DNA of 18,189 nucleotides from a bacterium (GCA_021817025.1 JAKAWF010000046.1:1-18189); one strand, 5' to 3'. Counted from the first letter of the stretch, positions 1 through 7,910 are shown. Translations and numbers: made by a program. The notes: generated by a model from the letters alone, not told the origin.

Positions 1-380
1 GCCGGCAGCTCGACCAGAAGGCGGAGCTCATACAGCTCGTCGAGATCATGCTCGCTCAGCACCGGTACCCTGAAGCCGCGGTTGCGTACCACCTCGATCA
101 AGCCCTCGCCAGCGAGGTCGAACAGGGCCTCACGGATCGGGGTGGCCGAGACGCCCAGCTGAGCGGCGAAATAGGAGACCGGGTGCAGCTCCCCGGCGCC
201 AATCTGGCCGGCCACGATGCCGCCCCGGATGACGCGTCTGGCCCGGTCCCGGAGGCTGGCCCGGTCCAGCGCTGGAAGTCCGGTGCCGTCGAGCCTGGAA
301 CCTTCGGGGTCCGGGGCCAACTTCGCTCCGAACCCCGGGTGGGGACGAGCCCCCTGGCTGCCCCTTGACTCCCGGCCCAT
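1..380 (-). CDS. GntR-family transcriptional regulator (FCD/FadR-like), C-terminus beyond the window
   Basis: Reading the minus strand from ATG at 380-378 gives an open frame to the window edge (126 codons). Residues around 45-115 form a GntR winged helix: RRVIRGGIVAGQIGAGELHP, then FAAQLGVSATPIREAL and GEGLIEVVRNRGFRVP. It continues into LDELYELRLLVE, the usual opening of an FCD effector domain. The rest of that domain lies outside the window. The roughly 45 residues before the winged helix are longer than usual, so a later start is possible: TTG at 320 is preceded by GGAG five bases upstream. Use of the ATG would make the transcript nearly leaderless, since TATATA at 394-389 ends eight bases before it. 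The gene is divergent from livK, so it probably controls the liv/cyclodeaminase operon. FCD regulators usually bind carboxylic or amino acids; the ligand here is unknown. Confidence 0.85.
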   Translation of the reverse strand, partial: MGRESRGSQGARPHPGFGAKLAPDPEGSRLDGTGLPALDRASLRDRARRVIRGGIVAGQIGAGELHPVSYFAAQLGVSATPIREALFDLAGEGLIEVVRNRGFRVPVLSEHDLDELYELRLLVELP

Positions 381-394
381 TGCGGTTCTATATA
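365..394 (+). promoter_or_regulatory. Sigma70-type promoter of the liv operon
   Basis: TTGACT at 365-370 and TATATA at 389-394 are separated by 18 bp, close to the housekeeping consensus. The predicted transcription start is near 400, giving a 5' leader of about 64 nt before the livK ATG at 465. The -35 box overlaps the first codons of the divergent GntR gene. The TATATA box is self-complementary and could also serve that gene. Confidence 0.6.
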
Positions 395-409
395 ACACAG
401 AGTTGCGGT
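380..409. promoter_or_regulatory. Candidate regulator-binding repeats in the GntR/liv divergent spacer
   Basis: TTGCGGT occurs at 380-386 and again at 403-409, spaced 23 bp (about two helical turns), flanking the -10 box. Between them, GTTCTATATAAC at 385-396 is a 12-bp near-palindrome with one mismatched pair. Position over the -10 and the start site would suit repression by the divergent GntR protein. Both elements are short and could be chance. Confidence 0.25.
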
Positions 410-452
410 GGAGAACCGAGCCAACCTACCTCCACCAACGAGCAGAGGACTA

Positions 453-458
453 GGGAGG
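453..458 (+). promoter_or_regulatory. Ribosome binding site fixing the livK start
   Basis: GGGAGG lies six bases before ATG at 465. This supports that ATG over the in-frame GTG at 408, which lies only a few bases downstream of the predicted transcription start and has no comparable Shine-Dalgarno. Confidence 0.7.
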
Positions 459-464
459 GTGGAA

Positions 465-1646
465 ATGACAACCCGGACCTTGACTACCAGACTGCGGTGG
501 GTGGGAGTGTTCGCCGCCACGGCAGGGCTGGCCCTGGTGGTGGCGGCCTGTGGATCCACGAGCACCACCACGACTCCCAAGCCGCAGCTGGTGATCGGCT
601 TCGCCAACCCGATCACCGGTGCCGAAGCAACCTACGGGGTCAGTGACCTCAACGCCGTCAACATGGCCGCCGCCCAGATCAATGCCAAGGGCGGCGTCGC
701 CGGACACAAGATCAAGATCATCTCCTGCGACACCAAGGCCGATCCCGCCACCGGGATCGCCTGCGCGCACCTGTTCGTCTCCGACAACGTCAACGCCGTG
801 ATCGGGTTCTTCAACTCCGACATCTCAATTCCCGCGTCCGGAATCCTGCATGCCGCCGGGATTCCGATGGTCTCGGGCGCCTCCACCAACCCCCAGTTGA
901 CCCTCCAGGGATTCAAGAACGTGTTCCGGATCTGCGGCACCGACAACTTCCAGGGGCAGGTCGAGGCCGAGTTCGTCTACAACGTCCTCCACATCAAGAC
1001 TGCCGTCGCCATCAACGACGAGGAGACCTACGGCCAGGGGGTTTCCCAGTACTTTGTCTCCAACTTCCAGAAGCTGGGCGGGCGGATCCTCTCGCAGCAG
1101 GGGGTCCAGGCCACCACCACCGACTTCACGTCACTTCTGACCCAGATCAAGAGCCTCAATCCGGGCGCCATTCAGTTCGGGGGCTTCAACCCCGCCGCCG
1201 GGCTGCTGGCCAAGCAAGCCAAGGAGCTCGGCATCAACGTTCCCTTCATCTCAGACGACGGCACCATCGGTCCGCTCTTCTACCAGACCGGCGGCACCGC
1301 CACCGTGGGAGCCTATCTGTCCAGTGAGCCCGCTCCCCAGGACTTGGCCACGGCCAGGGGTTTCGTCAGCCAGTACGTGAGCAGGTTCGGCAATCAGCCC
1401 ACCGAGTTCGCCGGCTACAACTACGACTGCGTGTACGTCATCGCCCAGGCGGTGCAGGCGGAGAACTCCATCGCTCCCGCGGCCATCATCAGGGGTCTGG
1501 CCGGGATTCACGATTACCACGGGGTCACCGGGGTGGTCGACTTCGACAGCGTCGGCAACAACATCACGCCCCAGTACCTGATCTACAAGGTTCAGCCCGG
1601 GGGCGGCAACGCCGTCACCTGGAACCCCAACACCAAGAGCGCGTGA
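465..1646 (+). CDS. livK: Branched-chain amino-acid-type ABC transporter substrate-binding lipoprotein
   Basis: This is the extracytoplasmic solute receptor of the Liv-type importer encoded by the next four genes (393 aa, usual for the Peripla_BP_6 / type I periplasmic binding fold). Starting at ATG 465 gives a lipoprotein signal peptide: basic MTTRTLTTRLR, a hydrophobic core, and a lipobox VVAAC with Cys29 as the lipidated residue. A Ser/Thr-rich linker follows, and then the mature domain opening LVIGFANPITGAEATYGV. Two cysteines about 12 residues apart (ISCDTKADPATGIACAHL) fit the disulfide common in this family. The substrate cannot be read from sequence: LivJ/LivK relatives bind leucine, isoleucine or valine, but many homologues bind other amino acids, amides or aromatic acids. 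It is the first gene of the operon, 35 bp before livH. Confidence 0.9.
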   Translation: MTTRTLTTRLRWVGVFAATAGLALVVAACGSTSTTTTPKPQLVIGFANPITGAEATYGVSDLNAVNMAAAQINAKGGVAGHKIKIISCDTKADPATGIACAHLFVSDNVNAVIGFFNSDISIPASGILHAAGIPMVSGASTNPQLTLQGFKNVFRICGTDNFQGQVEAEFVYNVLHIKTAVAINDEETYGQGVSQYFVSNFQKLGGRILSQQGVQATTTDFTSLLTQIKSLNPGAIQFGGFNPAAGLLAKQAKELGINVPFISDDGTIGPLFYQTGGTATVGAYLSSEPAPQDLATARGFVSQYVSRFGNQPTEFAGYNYDCVYVIAQAVQAENSIAPAAIIRGLAGIHDYHGVTGVVDFDSVGNNITPQYLIYKVQPGGGNAVTWNPNTKSA

Positions 1647-1681
1647 CGGCTCGCGACTGAGGCCAGGGTGGCGCCGGGGCG

Positions 1682-2590
1682 ATGAGCCTGCAAGAGCTGC
1701 TCCAGCAGATCGTGAACGGTCTGGTGGTCGGCTCCGTATACGGGCTCGTCGCCCTCGGCTACACCATGGTCTATGGGATCGTGCGCTTGATCAACTTCGC
1801 CCAGGGTGCGCTCTTCGAAGCGGGTGCCTACCTGGGGGTGGCCACTTTCAGCCTCCTGGGGGCCTTCGGCACCCACCGACCATTGGTGGGTCTGCTGATC
1901 GCGTTGGTCCTCTCCGCGCTGTTCACCGGCGGGCTGGCCTACGTGGTGGAGCGGGTCGCCTACCGGCCGCTGCGCAATGCTCCACCGTTGGCTCCGTTGG
2001 TCAGCTCCTTGGCGACCTTCTTCCTGATCATCAGCATCATCCAGGTGATCACCGGCGCCCAGCCCCTGAACTACCCCCAGGTCCTTTCCGTGACCCCCTG
2101 GACCATCGGCCCGATCACCCTGGCCCCGACCTCGCTGCTGATCGCGGTGGTGGCCATCCTGCTGATGGTGGGGATCCACTTCTACGTCCAGCGCACCAAG
2201 ATGGGCAAGGCGATGCGAGCGATCGCGGTCAACCGCAATGCCGCGGCCCTGATGGGGATCAACACCACCTGGGTCGTCACCTTCACCTTCATGCTCGGAG
2301 GCGCGATGGCGGCGGTGGCCGGAGTCCTCTTCGGGGTCGAATACGGCTCGGTCACCTACAACATGGGCGAGTTCTACGGGCTGGTGGCATTCACCGCCGC
2401 AGTGCTGGGGGGTATCGGCAACGTCCCCGGGGCCCTGGTGGGAGGGCTGACCGTCGGTGTCCTGTCCAGCTTCGCCACCATCTTCCTGCCCAACCAGTGG
2501 CAGGAGGCCATCGTCTTCGCCATCCTCATCCTGGTCCTGGCCCTTAGACCCCAGGGAATCCTGGGCGAACGGGTCGCGGAGCGAGCGTGA
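1682..2590 (+). CDS. livH: Liv-type ABC transporter permease LivH
   Basis: A 302-aa integral membrane protein, one of two permeases forming the channel of the importer. The N-terminus LLQQIVNGLVVGSVYGLVAL, followed by GYTMVYGIVRLINFAQGALF, is the hallmark opening of LivH. There are about eight hydrophobic segments, and a family-typical stretch near residues 235-255 (FTAAVLGGIGNVPGALVGG). The protein ends with the ALRPQGILGE motif usual for the family. ATG 1682 has AGGGTGG upstream. The stop codon overlaps the GTG start of livM by four bases, so the two permeases are probably translationally coupled. Confidence 0.92.
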   Translation: MSLQELLQQIVNGLVVGSVYGLVALGYTMVYGIVRLINFAQGALFEAGAYLGVATFSLLGAFGTHRPLVGLLIALVLSALFTGGLAYVVERVAYRPLRNAPPLAPLVSSLATFFLIISIIQVITGAQPLNYPQVLSVTPWTIGPITLAPTSLLIAVVAILLMVGIHFYVQRTKMGKAMRAIAVNRNAAALMGINTTWVVTFTFMLGGAMAAVAGVLFGVEYGSVTYNMGEFYGLVAFTAAVLGGIGNVPGALVGGLTVGVLSSFATIFLPNQWQEAIVFAILILVLALRPQGILGERVAERA

Positions 2591-3636
2591 AGACACTGGC
2601 CCGCCTCCGGGCGGTGCGGCGCCCGGCGGCCTCCGCCCAGGCCAGGCGCGCGGTGCGGGTCGCCGTGGTGCTGGGTGCGGTGGCCTTTGCCAGCGCTCCC
2701 TACTGGCTGGGCGGAACCTACTTCCCCGACATCTGGATCGACATGGGGCTCTGGGCGATCATCGGGGTCGGGCTCAACGTGGTGATCGGCTTCGCGGGCT
2801 TGCTCGATCTCGGGTACATGGCGTTCTACGCGATCGGCGGATACGTCTTCGCCAACGCCGCCCTCTACCACGGGTTCAATCTCTGGGAGACGCTGCCCAT
2901 CGGCGCGGTGGTGGCCCTGGTCTCGAGCGCGGTCATCGGCTTCCCGACCCTGCGGGTCCGCGGCGACTACCTGGCCATCATGACCCTCGGGTTCGGGGGA
3001 ATTGTCTACTTCGCGGCCGAGAATCTGACCGCCCTGACCGGAGGCGTCAACGGCCTGTACGGCTGGAAGACGCCCAGCCTCTTGGGGCACCCCTTCATCA
3101 CCCCCTTGGACTTCTACCCGTTCGTGCTGGCGCTCCTGGTGGTGGCGGCACTGGTGACCAGGCACCTGCGCACCTCCCGCATCGGGCGAGCCTGGGCGTG
3201 CATCAAGGATGACGAGATCGCGGCCGCCGCCTCCGGCATCGCGATCGTGCGTTACAAGCTCTACGCCTACATGCTGGGATCGGTCTGGGCCGGCTTGGCG
3301 GGAGCGCTCTTCGCGGCCAAGGAAGCGCTGATATCCCCCGAGAGCTTCACCTTCGACGCCTCCTTTTTTGCGGTCGCGATCGTGGTCCTGGGGGGCATGG
3401 GGTCCATCTCCGGAGTCATCGTCGGCGGGATCTTCTACGTGGTCATCGCGGAGTGGTTGTCGGCCTACACGGGCACGCTCGGCGGGGTCATCTTCGCCGC
3501 CCTGCTCCTTCTGATGGTCCTGCTCCGCCCCCAGGGGCTGATTCCCTACCGGCCCACCTTCAACCGCCGCCGCCTGCTCCGGTACGGACTCCCGGAACCA
3601 CCGGTGGTGGCCGATGACTACCGCCTTGGCCCCTGA
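2587..3636 (+). CDS. livM: Liv-type ABC transporter permease LivM
   Basis: The second channel-forming permease (349 aa). It starts with GTG at 2587, overlapping the livH TGA by four bases. A basic N-terminal extension rich in Arg and Ala precedes the first membrane span. The core carries LivM-typical GLNVVIGFAGLLDLGYMAFYAIGGY and the loop ending GRAWACIKDDEIAAAASGI, which is the coupling region for the ATPases. The C-terminal part has VVLGGMGSISGVIVGG and LLRPQGLIPYRP. About nine to ten hydrophobic segments are visible. Its last 23 bases overlap the start of livG in another frame. Confidence 0.92.
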   Translation: MKTLARLRAVRRPAASAQARRAVRVAVVLGAVAFASAPYWLGGTYFPDIWIDMGLWAIIGVGLNVVIGFAGLLDLGYMAFYAIGGYVFANAALYHGFNLWETLPIGAVVALVSSAVIGFPTLRVRGDYLAIMTLGFGGIVYFAAENLTALTGGVNGLYGWKTPSLLGHPFITPLDFYPFVLALLVVAALVTRHLRTSRIGRAWACIKDDEIAAAASGIAIVRYKLYAYMLGSVWAGLAGALFAAKEALISPESFTFDASFFAVAIVVLGGMGSISGVIVGGIFYVVIAEWLSAYTGTLGGVIFAALLLLMVLLRPQGLIPYRPTFNRRRLLRYGLPEPPVVADDYRLGP

Positions 3637-4405
3637 GCCGCTGCTGGCCGTCAGCGATCTCTCAGTCAGCTTTGGGGGGGTTCAGGCCCTGGCTGAGGTG
3701 TCGTTCAACCTGGAGCGGGACGAGATCCTCGGCATCATCGGACCGAACGGGGCGGGCAAGACCACGCTCTTCAACGTGGTATCGGGTCTGGTCAAGGACT
3801 ACCACGGCCGCGTCGCGATGGGAGGCATCGACCTACGGGGCAAGAGCCCGCAGCGGATCGTGGGCCTGGGGCTGCGCCGCACCTTCCAGAACGTCCGCCT
3901 CTTCAAGAGCCTGAGCGTCATCGACACCGTCCTCGCGGGCCAGCACCTCACCATCCGGGAGTCCGTCTTCGACTCCGCCTTCCGAACCCCGCGCTACCAT
4001 CGCCAGGAGGGCATCGCGGTCCAGCGCGCCCAGCAGGTCCTGGCCTTTGTCGGCCTGGGACAGGTCGCACCCGGTGACATGGCGACTTCGCTCCCCTACG
4101 GCGGCCAACGCCGTCTGGAAATTGCCCGGGCCCTGGTTGGGTACCCCAAGGTGTTGATGTTGGACGAGCCCGCCGCGGGCATGAATGCCACCGAGAGCCG
4201 CAGCCTGGGAACCATGATCAGACGGATTGCGGCCACCGGAATCGGCGTTCTGCTGGTCGAGCATGACATGCGGGTGATCATGTCCGTCTGCGACCGGATC
4301 GTGGTCCTGAACTTCGGGCGCGTGATTGCCCAGGGGACTCCGGAGCAGATCCGCGCCGACCCGGCCGTGGTCCGCGCTTATCTGGGCGACGAGGTCGGCG
4401 CGTGA
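3614..4405 (+). CDS. livG: Liv-type ABC transporter ATP-binding protein LivG
   Basis: A cytoplasmic ATPase (263 aa) that powers the importer with LivF. Visible motifs: Walker A GPNGAGKTT at about 43-51, Q-loop Gln92 in TFQNVRLF, signature LPYGGQRRLEIARAL at about 160-174, Walker B VLMLDEPAAGMN at about 180-191, and switch His217 in LLVEHDM. The signature PYGGQ in place of canonical LSGGQ is within the normal LivG range. The ATG at 3614 lies inside livM (23-bp overlap), and the stop overlaps the livF GTG by four bases. Confidence 0.92.
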   Translation: MTTALAPEPLLAVSDLSVSFGGVQALAEVSFNLERDEILGIIGPNGAGKTTLFNVVSGLVKDYHGRVAMGGIDLRGKSPQRIVGLGLRRTFQNVRLFKSLSVIDTVLAGQHLTIRESVFDSAFRTPRYHRQEGIAVQRAQQVLAFVGLGQVAPGDMATSLPYGGQRRLEIARALVGYPKVLMLDEPAAGMNATESRSLGTMIRRIAATGIGVLLVEHDMRVIMSVCDRIVVLNFGRVIAQGTPEQIRADPAVVRAYLGDEVGA

Positions 4406-5127
4406 GTCTGCTCGAGGTCGAGTCACTGGTGGTCAGCTACGGGGCCATCCGGGCGGTCCGCGGCATCGACTTCGCCCTCTCCGACGGCGAGTGTGTCAGC
4501 CTGCTGGGAGCCAACGGCGCGGGCAAGAGCTCCAGTTTGAAGGCGCTCTCGGGACTGATGAGACCGGCCGGCGGAAGGGTTCATTTCGACGGCAAGCCGG
4601 TGACCGGGCTCCCGGCGCATGAGATGGCCCGCCTGGGGGTGACGCTGGTGCCCGAGGGCCGCCAGGTCTTCGCCACACTCACCGTTCGTGAGAATCTCGA
4701 GCTCGGTGGTTTCAACCAGCCTCACGAGCACAACCAGGAGGACTTGACCCGGGTCCTGGAGACTTTCCCCCCGCTCGAGCCCCGCCTCAATGCCCTGGCC
4801 GGCAACCTCTCCGGAGGCGAGCAGCAGATGGTGGCGTTGGGGCGCGCGCTCATGAGCCGCCCCCGGCTGTTGATGCTCGACGAGCCCTCATTGGGGCTGG
4901 CGCCGCTGGTGGCCAGCCAAATCTTCGAGGTCATCCGGAGCATCGCGGCCTCCGGGATCGCGGTCCTGCTGGTCGAGCAGAACGTCCACCGGGCACTCGG
5001 CATCGCCGGTCGTGGCTACGTGTTGGAGCTGGGGGAGATAACCCTCCAGGGCAGCTCGGCCGACCTGCTGGCCAACGAGCACATTCGGCGGGCGTACCTG
5101 GGACATGGCATGGGCGAGGGGGAATAG
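4402..5127 (+). CDS. livF: Liv-type ABC transporter ATP-binding protein LivF
   Basis: The second ATPase of the importer (241 aa), usually pairing with LivG. Motifs: Walker A GANGAGKSS at about 36-44, the LivF-typical TLVPEGRQVFATLTVRENL at about 81-99, signature LSGGEQQMVALGRAL at 136-150, and Walker B LLMLDEPSLGLAPLV at 156-170. The switch position reads LLVEQN, with Gln in place of His, as is usual for LivF. The start is GTG 4402, overlapping the livG stop. The gene ends at TAG 5125-5127 inside or immediately before the cyclodeaminase gene, which ties that enzyme to the transporter operon. Confidence 0.92.
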   Translation: MSLLEVESLVVSYGAIRAVRGIDFALSDGECVSLLGANGAGKSSSLKALSGLMRPAGGRVHFDGKPVTGLPAHEMARLGVTLVPEGRQVFATLTVRENLELGGFNQPHEHNQEDLTRVLETFPPLEPRLNALAGNLSGGEQQMVALGRALMSRPRLLMLDEPSLGLAPLVASQIFEVIRSIAASGIAVLLVEQNVHRALGIAGRGYVLELGEITLQGSSADLLANEHIRRAYLGHGMGEGE

Positions 5128-6058
5128 CTTGCGCTGGATAGGCGCTGCCGACGTTCGCCGAGGGCTGAGCCCGGGAGAGGCGATGGCGGCGATCGAATCG
5201 GCGCTCGCCGAGCACCAGGCCGGAAGGGCGGGGTCCGCCGGGCGCTACGTAGACAGCTCCACGGACGCGGCCCTGGCCCTGATGCCCGGGCACTACCTGG
5301 GCACGGTGGGCCTCAAGGCGATCACGCTGGTCGAGAGCAACCTCACTCGCGGCCTGCCGACCCTGCAGGGCCTGGTGGTGCTGTTCGATCGCACTGATGG
5401 CCGGCTGCTGGCCGCGGTCGACGCCGAGAGCCTGACCGCGATCCGGACCGCCGCCATCGCCGGATTCGCCACCAATGTGCTGGCGCCCCCAGACGCCTCG
5501 AGCATGCTGATGGTGGGCGCCGGAGCCCAGGGACTCGGCCAGGTGGAGGCGGTGGTCACGGTGCGCCCCATCCGGCGCCTGATGATCTGGAATCGCACCG
5601 CGGCCCGAGCGCACGCGCTGGCCGATCAGGTGAGGACGGCACACCCCGGGCTGACAGTGGAAGTGGCCCGGGAGTTGTCGGCAGCGGCCCGAGATGCGGA
5701 TGTGATCACCTTGGCCACGGGGGCAGCGCTCCCCCTCCTAGACCTTGGGGACGTAAAGGCGCGCTGCCACCTGAATGCCATCGGCTCCTACCGACCCGAC
5801 CGGCGTGAGCTCGGTTCCTCCCTGGTGGCGGCAGCACGCGTGTACGCGGACACGGTCGAAGGTTGCCTGGAGGAGGCCGGTGACCTCTTGATCCCCATCG
5901 CGGAGGGCCGACTGTCACGAGATCAGGTGCGCCCGCTGGCGACCGCCCAGTTCAGTCCGGACCGGCCGCTGACCCTGATGAAGAGCGTTGGCTCCGCGGT
6001 CTTCGATCTCGCCTGCGCCCATCGCCTGATGGCAGGTATGGGCCGGGAGGGCAACTGA
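5105..6058 (+). CDS. Ornithine cyclodeaminase / mu-crystallin family NAD(P)-dependent enzyme
   Basis: A 317-aa protein of the OCD/alanine dehydrogenase/ketimine reductase family, which catalyses NAD(P)-linked reactions at amino or imino groups. Visible features: the substrate-lysine motif GLKAITLVESN (Lys71), TRGLPTLQGLVVLFD, SLTAIRTAA (Arg114), a Rossmann loop VGAGAQG at 137-143 (commonly GTGVQA), and NAIGSYRPDRRELGSSL toward the C-terminus. Members include ornithine cyclodeaminase, archaeal alanine dehydrogenase and pyrroline-2-carboxylate reductase, and sequence alone does not separate them here. The ATG at 5105 overlaps livF by 23 bp. TTG at 5129, one base after the livF stop, has GAGGGGGA five bases upstream and gives the usual family beginning (LRWIGAADV), so it is a serious alternative start. 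The enzyme probably acts on the compound imported by the Liv system or on its product. Confidence 0.85.
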   Translation: MAWARGNSLRWIGAADVRRGLSPGEAMAAIESALAEHQAGRAGSAGRYVDSSTDAALALMPGHYLGTVGLKAITLVESNLTRGLPTLQGLVVLFDRTDGRLLAAVDAESLTAIRTAAIAGFATNVLAPPDASSMLMVGAGAQGLGQVEAVVTVRPIRRLMIWNRTAARAHALADQVRTAHPGLTVEVARELSAAARDADVITLATGAALPLLDLGDVKARCHLNAIGSYRPDRRELGSSLVAAARVYADTVEGCLEEAGDLLIPIAEGRLSRDQVRPLATAQFSPDRPLTLMKSVGSAVFDLACAHRLMAGMGREGN

Positions 6059-6063
6059 GCGGA

Positions 6064-6090
6064 GGCGGCCGCGACCGCCCGATCAGGCGG
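6064..6090 (+). terminator. Possible hairpin ending the liv operon
   Basis: GGCGG at 6064-6068 can pair with CCGCC at 6075-6079, and CCGCC can alternatively pair with GGCGG at 6086-6090 across a 6-base loop. The site lies just after the 6058 stop. There is no T-run, so intrinsic termination is uncertain. Confidence 0.25.
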
Positions 6091-6548
6091 GCCTCGAAGG
6101 TGGTGTGCTTGGGCTGGCCGTTGGAGCCGCTGGCCGCGAGGTCAACCTTGAACTGGTGCTTGGAGACGCGTCTTGCCCGATGCCGCTGCGCCGGCACCTC
6201 GGCCCGCTGCTCGATCCCCGCCCCCTGCGACCGGTCCCGGTGCTCCCCGGCACCGGATGCGCAGTCACTCAGCACCTCCACCACCGCAGCCCCTTGGGGC
6301 CGCTGCTTGGGCTCGCACGATCTACCGACACCCCCGGTTCATGAGTCCCCGATCCCGACAGCACCTTCGCCGAGTGGATCCGATTGGTCTCCCCGTTGGT
6401 CGCAAGGCCCAGCTCGTGGCCGACGCGATGCTCGCTCGAGGTCTTGCGGCCGTGCCGGCTCTCCGGGTCGGTCCCGCTGCCGATCGTGTGGCCGGTGATC
6501 TCCCGCTTGACCTCGGCGCGGTGCGGGCCTCCGTGCCCACCCGATCAG
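6080..6548 (-). pseudogene. Decayed IS1182-family transposase remnant
   Basis: No intact gene occupies this stretch, but the minus strand retains transposase-like sequence split over two frames. From about 6545 down to 6250 one frame reads IGSGTDPESRHGRKTSSEHR followed by GHELGLATNGE, resembling the TDPxxRHGRK block of IS1182-type DDE transposases. That frame hits a stop near 6270. The neighbouring frame then continues with VVEVLSDCASGAGEHRD, a worn form of the VLGDSAYGxGE motif. After GIEQRAEVPAQRHRARRVSK comes HQFKVDLAA, as in the family's C-terminal region (F-KD-F-VDLAAGTVTCP), with the CPAG part lost. The order and strand of the blocks match the family. A frameshift, missing N-terminus and eroded motifs mark it as dead. 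No terminal inverted repeats were found. The 6549-6734 stretch before the next gene shows nothing I can identify. Confidence 0.6.
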
Positions 6549-6734
6549 CCTGGAAGAGCCGTCTCTGGGCCTGACTCGACCGGGCATCAGGCCGTACGCG
6601 TCACGGGCGCGGCCGCCGGCCGGCGTGCCCCACCCCGCTCTCTCCCCTGGACACCCGTCCCTGCTGACCTCCAACCCCACCTCAAATGCGACTCTTCGGC
6701 CGCGCTTCGAGCGGGAGTCTCCAGGCCGCTGGCT

Positions 6735-7910
6735 TCAGCTGGCGGCGGCCGAGGCCTCTCTGGCCAGGACGTAGAAGAAGAGAGCCACAGGGCGGTAGAA
6801 GATGTGAGCGAATTTGATGAAGGGCGTGAGCAGCCCCAGGTCCATGGCCACCGAGACATGGCAGAGGAAGACCCAGTAGGCCCATCCCGGAGCATGCGGC
6901 AGGTAGAGCCCCAGTTCAACCAGGAAGCCGCTCACACCAGTCACCCAGAGGAGGACTAGGAGCAGCCAGTCCGACCCCAGCGACTCCTGGGCGGCCCGGT
7001 TGCTGCCCTGCAGCCGGTTGATGATGAGGACGCTGAGCCCGGTGATCATCACGATGCCGGCGACGGTGCCCAACAGACGCACCGGATACCAGACCGGGAC
7101 CCAGGCCCCGGTCGCCCGCACCCCGATGAGCGAGAGCCCATAGTCGAGGATGGTGGCCGCCAGCAGACCGAGGAATCCCCACATGGTGGCCCCGTGGGCG
7201 ACCCAGCGGCGACGGTACCAGGGCTCGGGCTCCTGGACTTCGTCGCACTCGTTGCGGTATCGCTTCAGCCCGATCGACTCGATCCCCACGGCCACCCAGA
7301 GGGCGCGCAAGGTGCGCCCGAGTGCCTCCCTGCCGCCGAACAGCGTGCCGAGGCCAACCCCCTCGCGTTTGGCGATCTTCCGAGCCATATTCGCGATCCC
7401 CAGGATCGCCAGCAGCAGCACCGCGACGCCAACTCCGATCCCGGTGTAGTGGATCAGCGGCTCGGGGATGAAGCCGAAGAGGGCCAGGGTGTCCGCGCTC
7501 TGGCCGCCGTGGAAGGAGTACAAGAAGAGGGCAAAGAAGGCCGCCAGCAGCACCGCCATGAAGTAGCCGAAGACGGGCTGGGTGTACATGGTCCAGGCCA
7601 AGCGGGTGCGGTCGTAGCTGGCGATCGCCAGGCGCCGTGCCGCGGCCATGAACTGCATGGGGTTTGCCTGGGTAGGGCACCTCTCGGAGCAGAGCCCGCA
7701 CTGGTAGCAGGTCCACAGCTCCTTGCTCCCCAGAAGCGCGTCCTTCATCCCCACCTGGGCGTAGCGGATCATCCGGCGTGGGAAGGTCCCCGCATTGTCC
7801 GAGAGGGGGCAAACGGCGGTGCAGGTCCCGCAGCTGTAGCAGGCGGAGATGTCGGTGGCGCCGAGGCGCCGCAGGTCGGCGAGCAGTCCGGCGTCGGCGA
7901 TCGTGCTCAT
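6735..7910 (-). CDS. qmoC: QmoC-like subunit: HdrC-type ferredoxin fused to HdrE/NarI-like membrane domain
   Basis: A 391-aa protein. Residues 1-100 form a cytoplasmic HdrC-like domain with two CX2CX2CX3C motifs: Cys24/27/30/34 in CYSCGTCTAVCP and Cys68/71/74/78 in CYQCGLCSERCP. These would bind two [4Fe-4S] clusters. Residues ~112-380 hold about six hydrophobic spans of the HdrE/NarI-like heme b type. His134, 154, 239, 351 and 369 lie in or next to spans as possible heme ligands. This fusion and length match QmoC of the quinone-modifying oxidoreductase, which exchanges electrons with the menaquinone pool. It is the last gene of the minus-strand operon, and its ATG at 7910 overlaps the previous stop by four bases. 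It is not a nitrate reductase gamma subunit alone, because of the ferredoxin half and the Hdr neighbours. The direction of electron flow cannot be read from sequence. Confidence 0.82.
   Translation of the reverse strand: MSTIADAGLLADLRRLGATDISACYSCGTCTAVCPLSDNAGTFPRRMIRYAQVGMKDALLGSKELWTCYQCGLCSERCPTQANPMQFMAAARRLAIASYDRTRLAWTMYTQPVFGYFMAVLLAAFFALFLYSFHGGQSADTLALFGFIPEPLIHYTGIGVGVAVLLLAILGIANMARKIAKREGVGLGTLFGGREALGRTLRALWVAVGIESIGLKRYRNECDEVQEPEPWYRRRWVAHGATMWGFLGLLAATILDYGLSLIGVRATGAWVPVWYPVRLLGTVAGIVMITGLSVLIINRLQGSNRAAQESLGSDWLLLVLLWVTGVSGFLVELGLYLPHAPGWAYWVFLCHVSVAMDLGLLTPFIKFAHIFYRPVALFFYVLAREASAAAS

Noticed and set aside
408..464. Upstream GTG start for livK
   Set aside because: It adds 19 non-signal residues before the lipoprotein signal peptide and lacks the strong ribosome site that precedes ATG 465.
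1592..2596. A 334-codon minus-strand open frame opposite livH
   Set aside because: Its composition is low-complexity Gly/Asp/Gln/His, typical of a shadow, and livH is clear on the other strand.
3614..5127. Identical 23-bp overlaps at livM/livG and livF/cyclodeaminase
   Set aside because: The flanking sequences are unrelated and the second overlap depends on an uncertain start, so the match is probably coincidence.
6735..7910. Annotation as respiratory nitrate reductase gamma subunit
   Set aside because: The membrane half is NarI/HdrE-like, but the N-terminal double-cluster HdrC domain and the HdrA neighbours fit QmoC instead.
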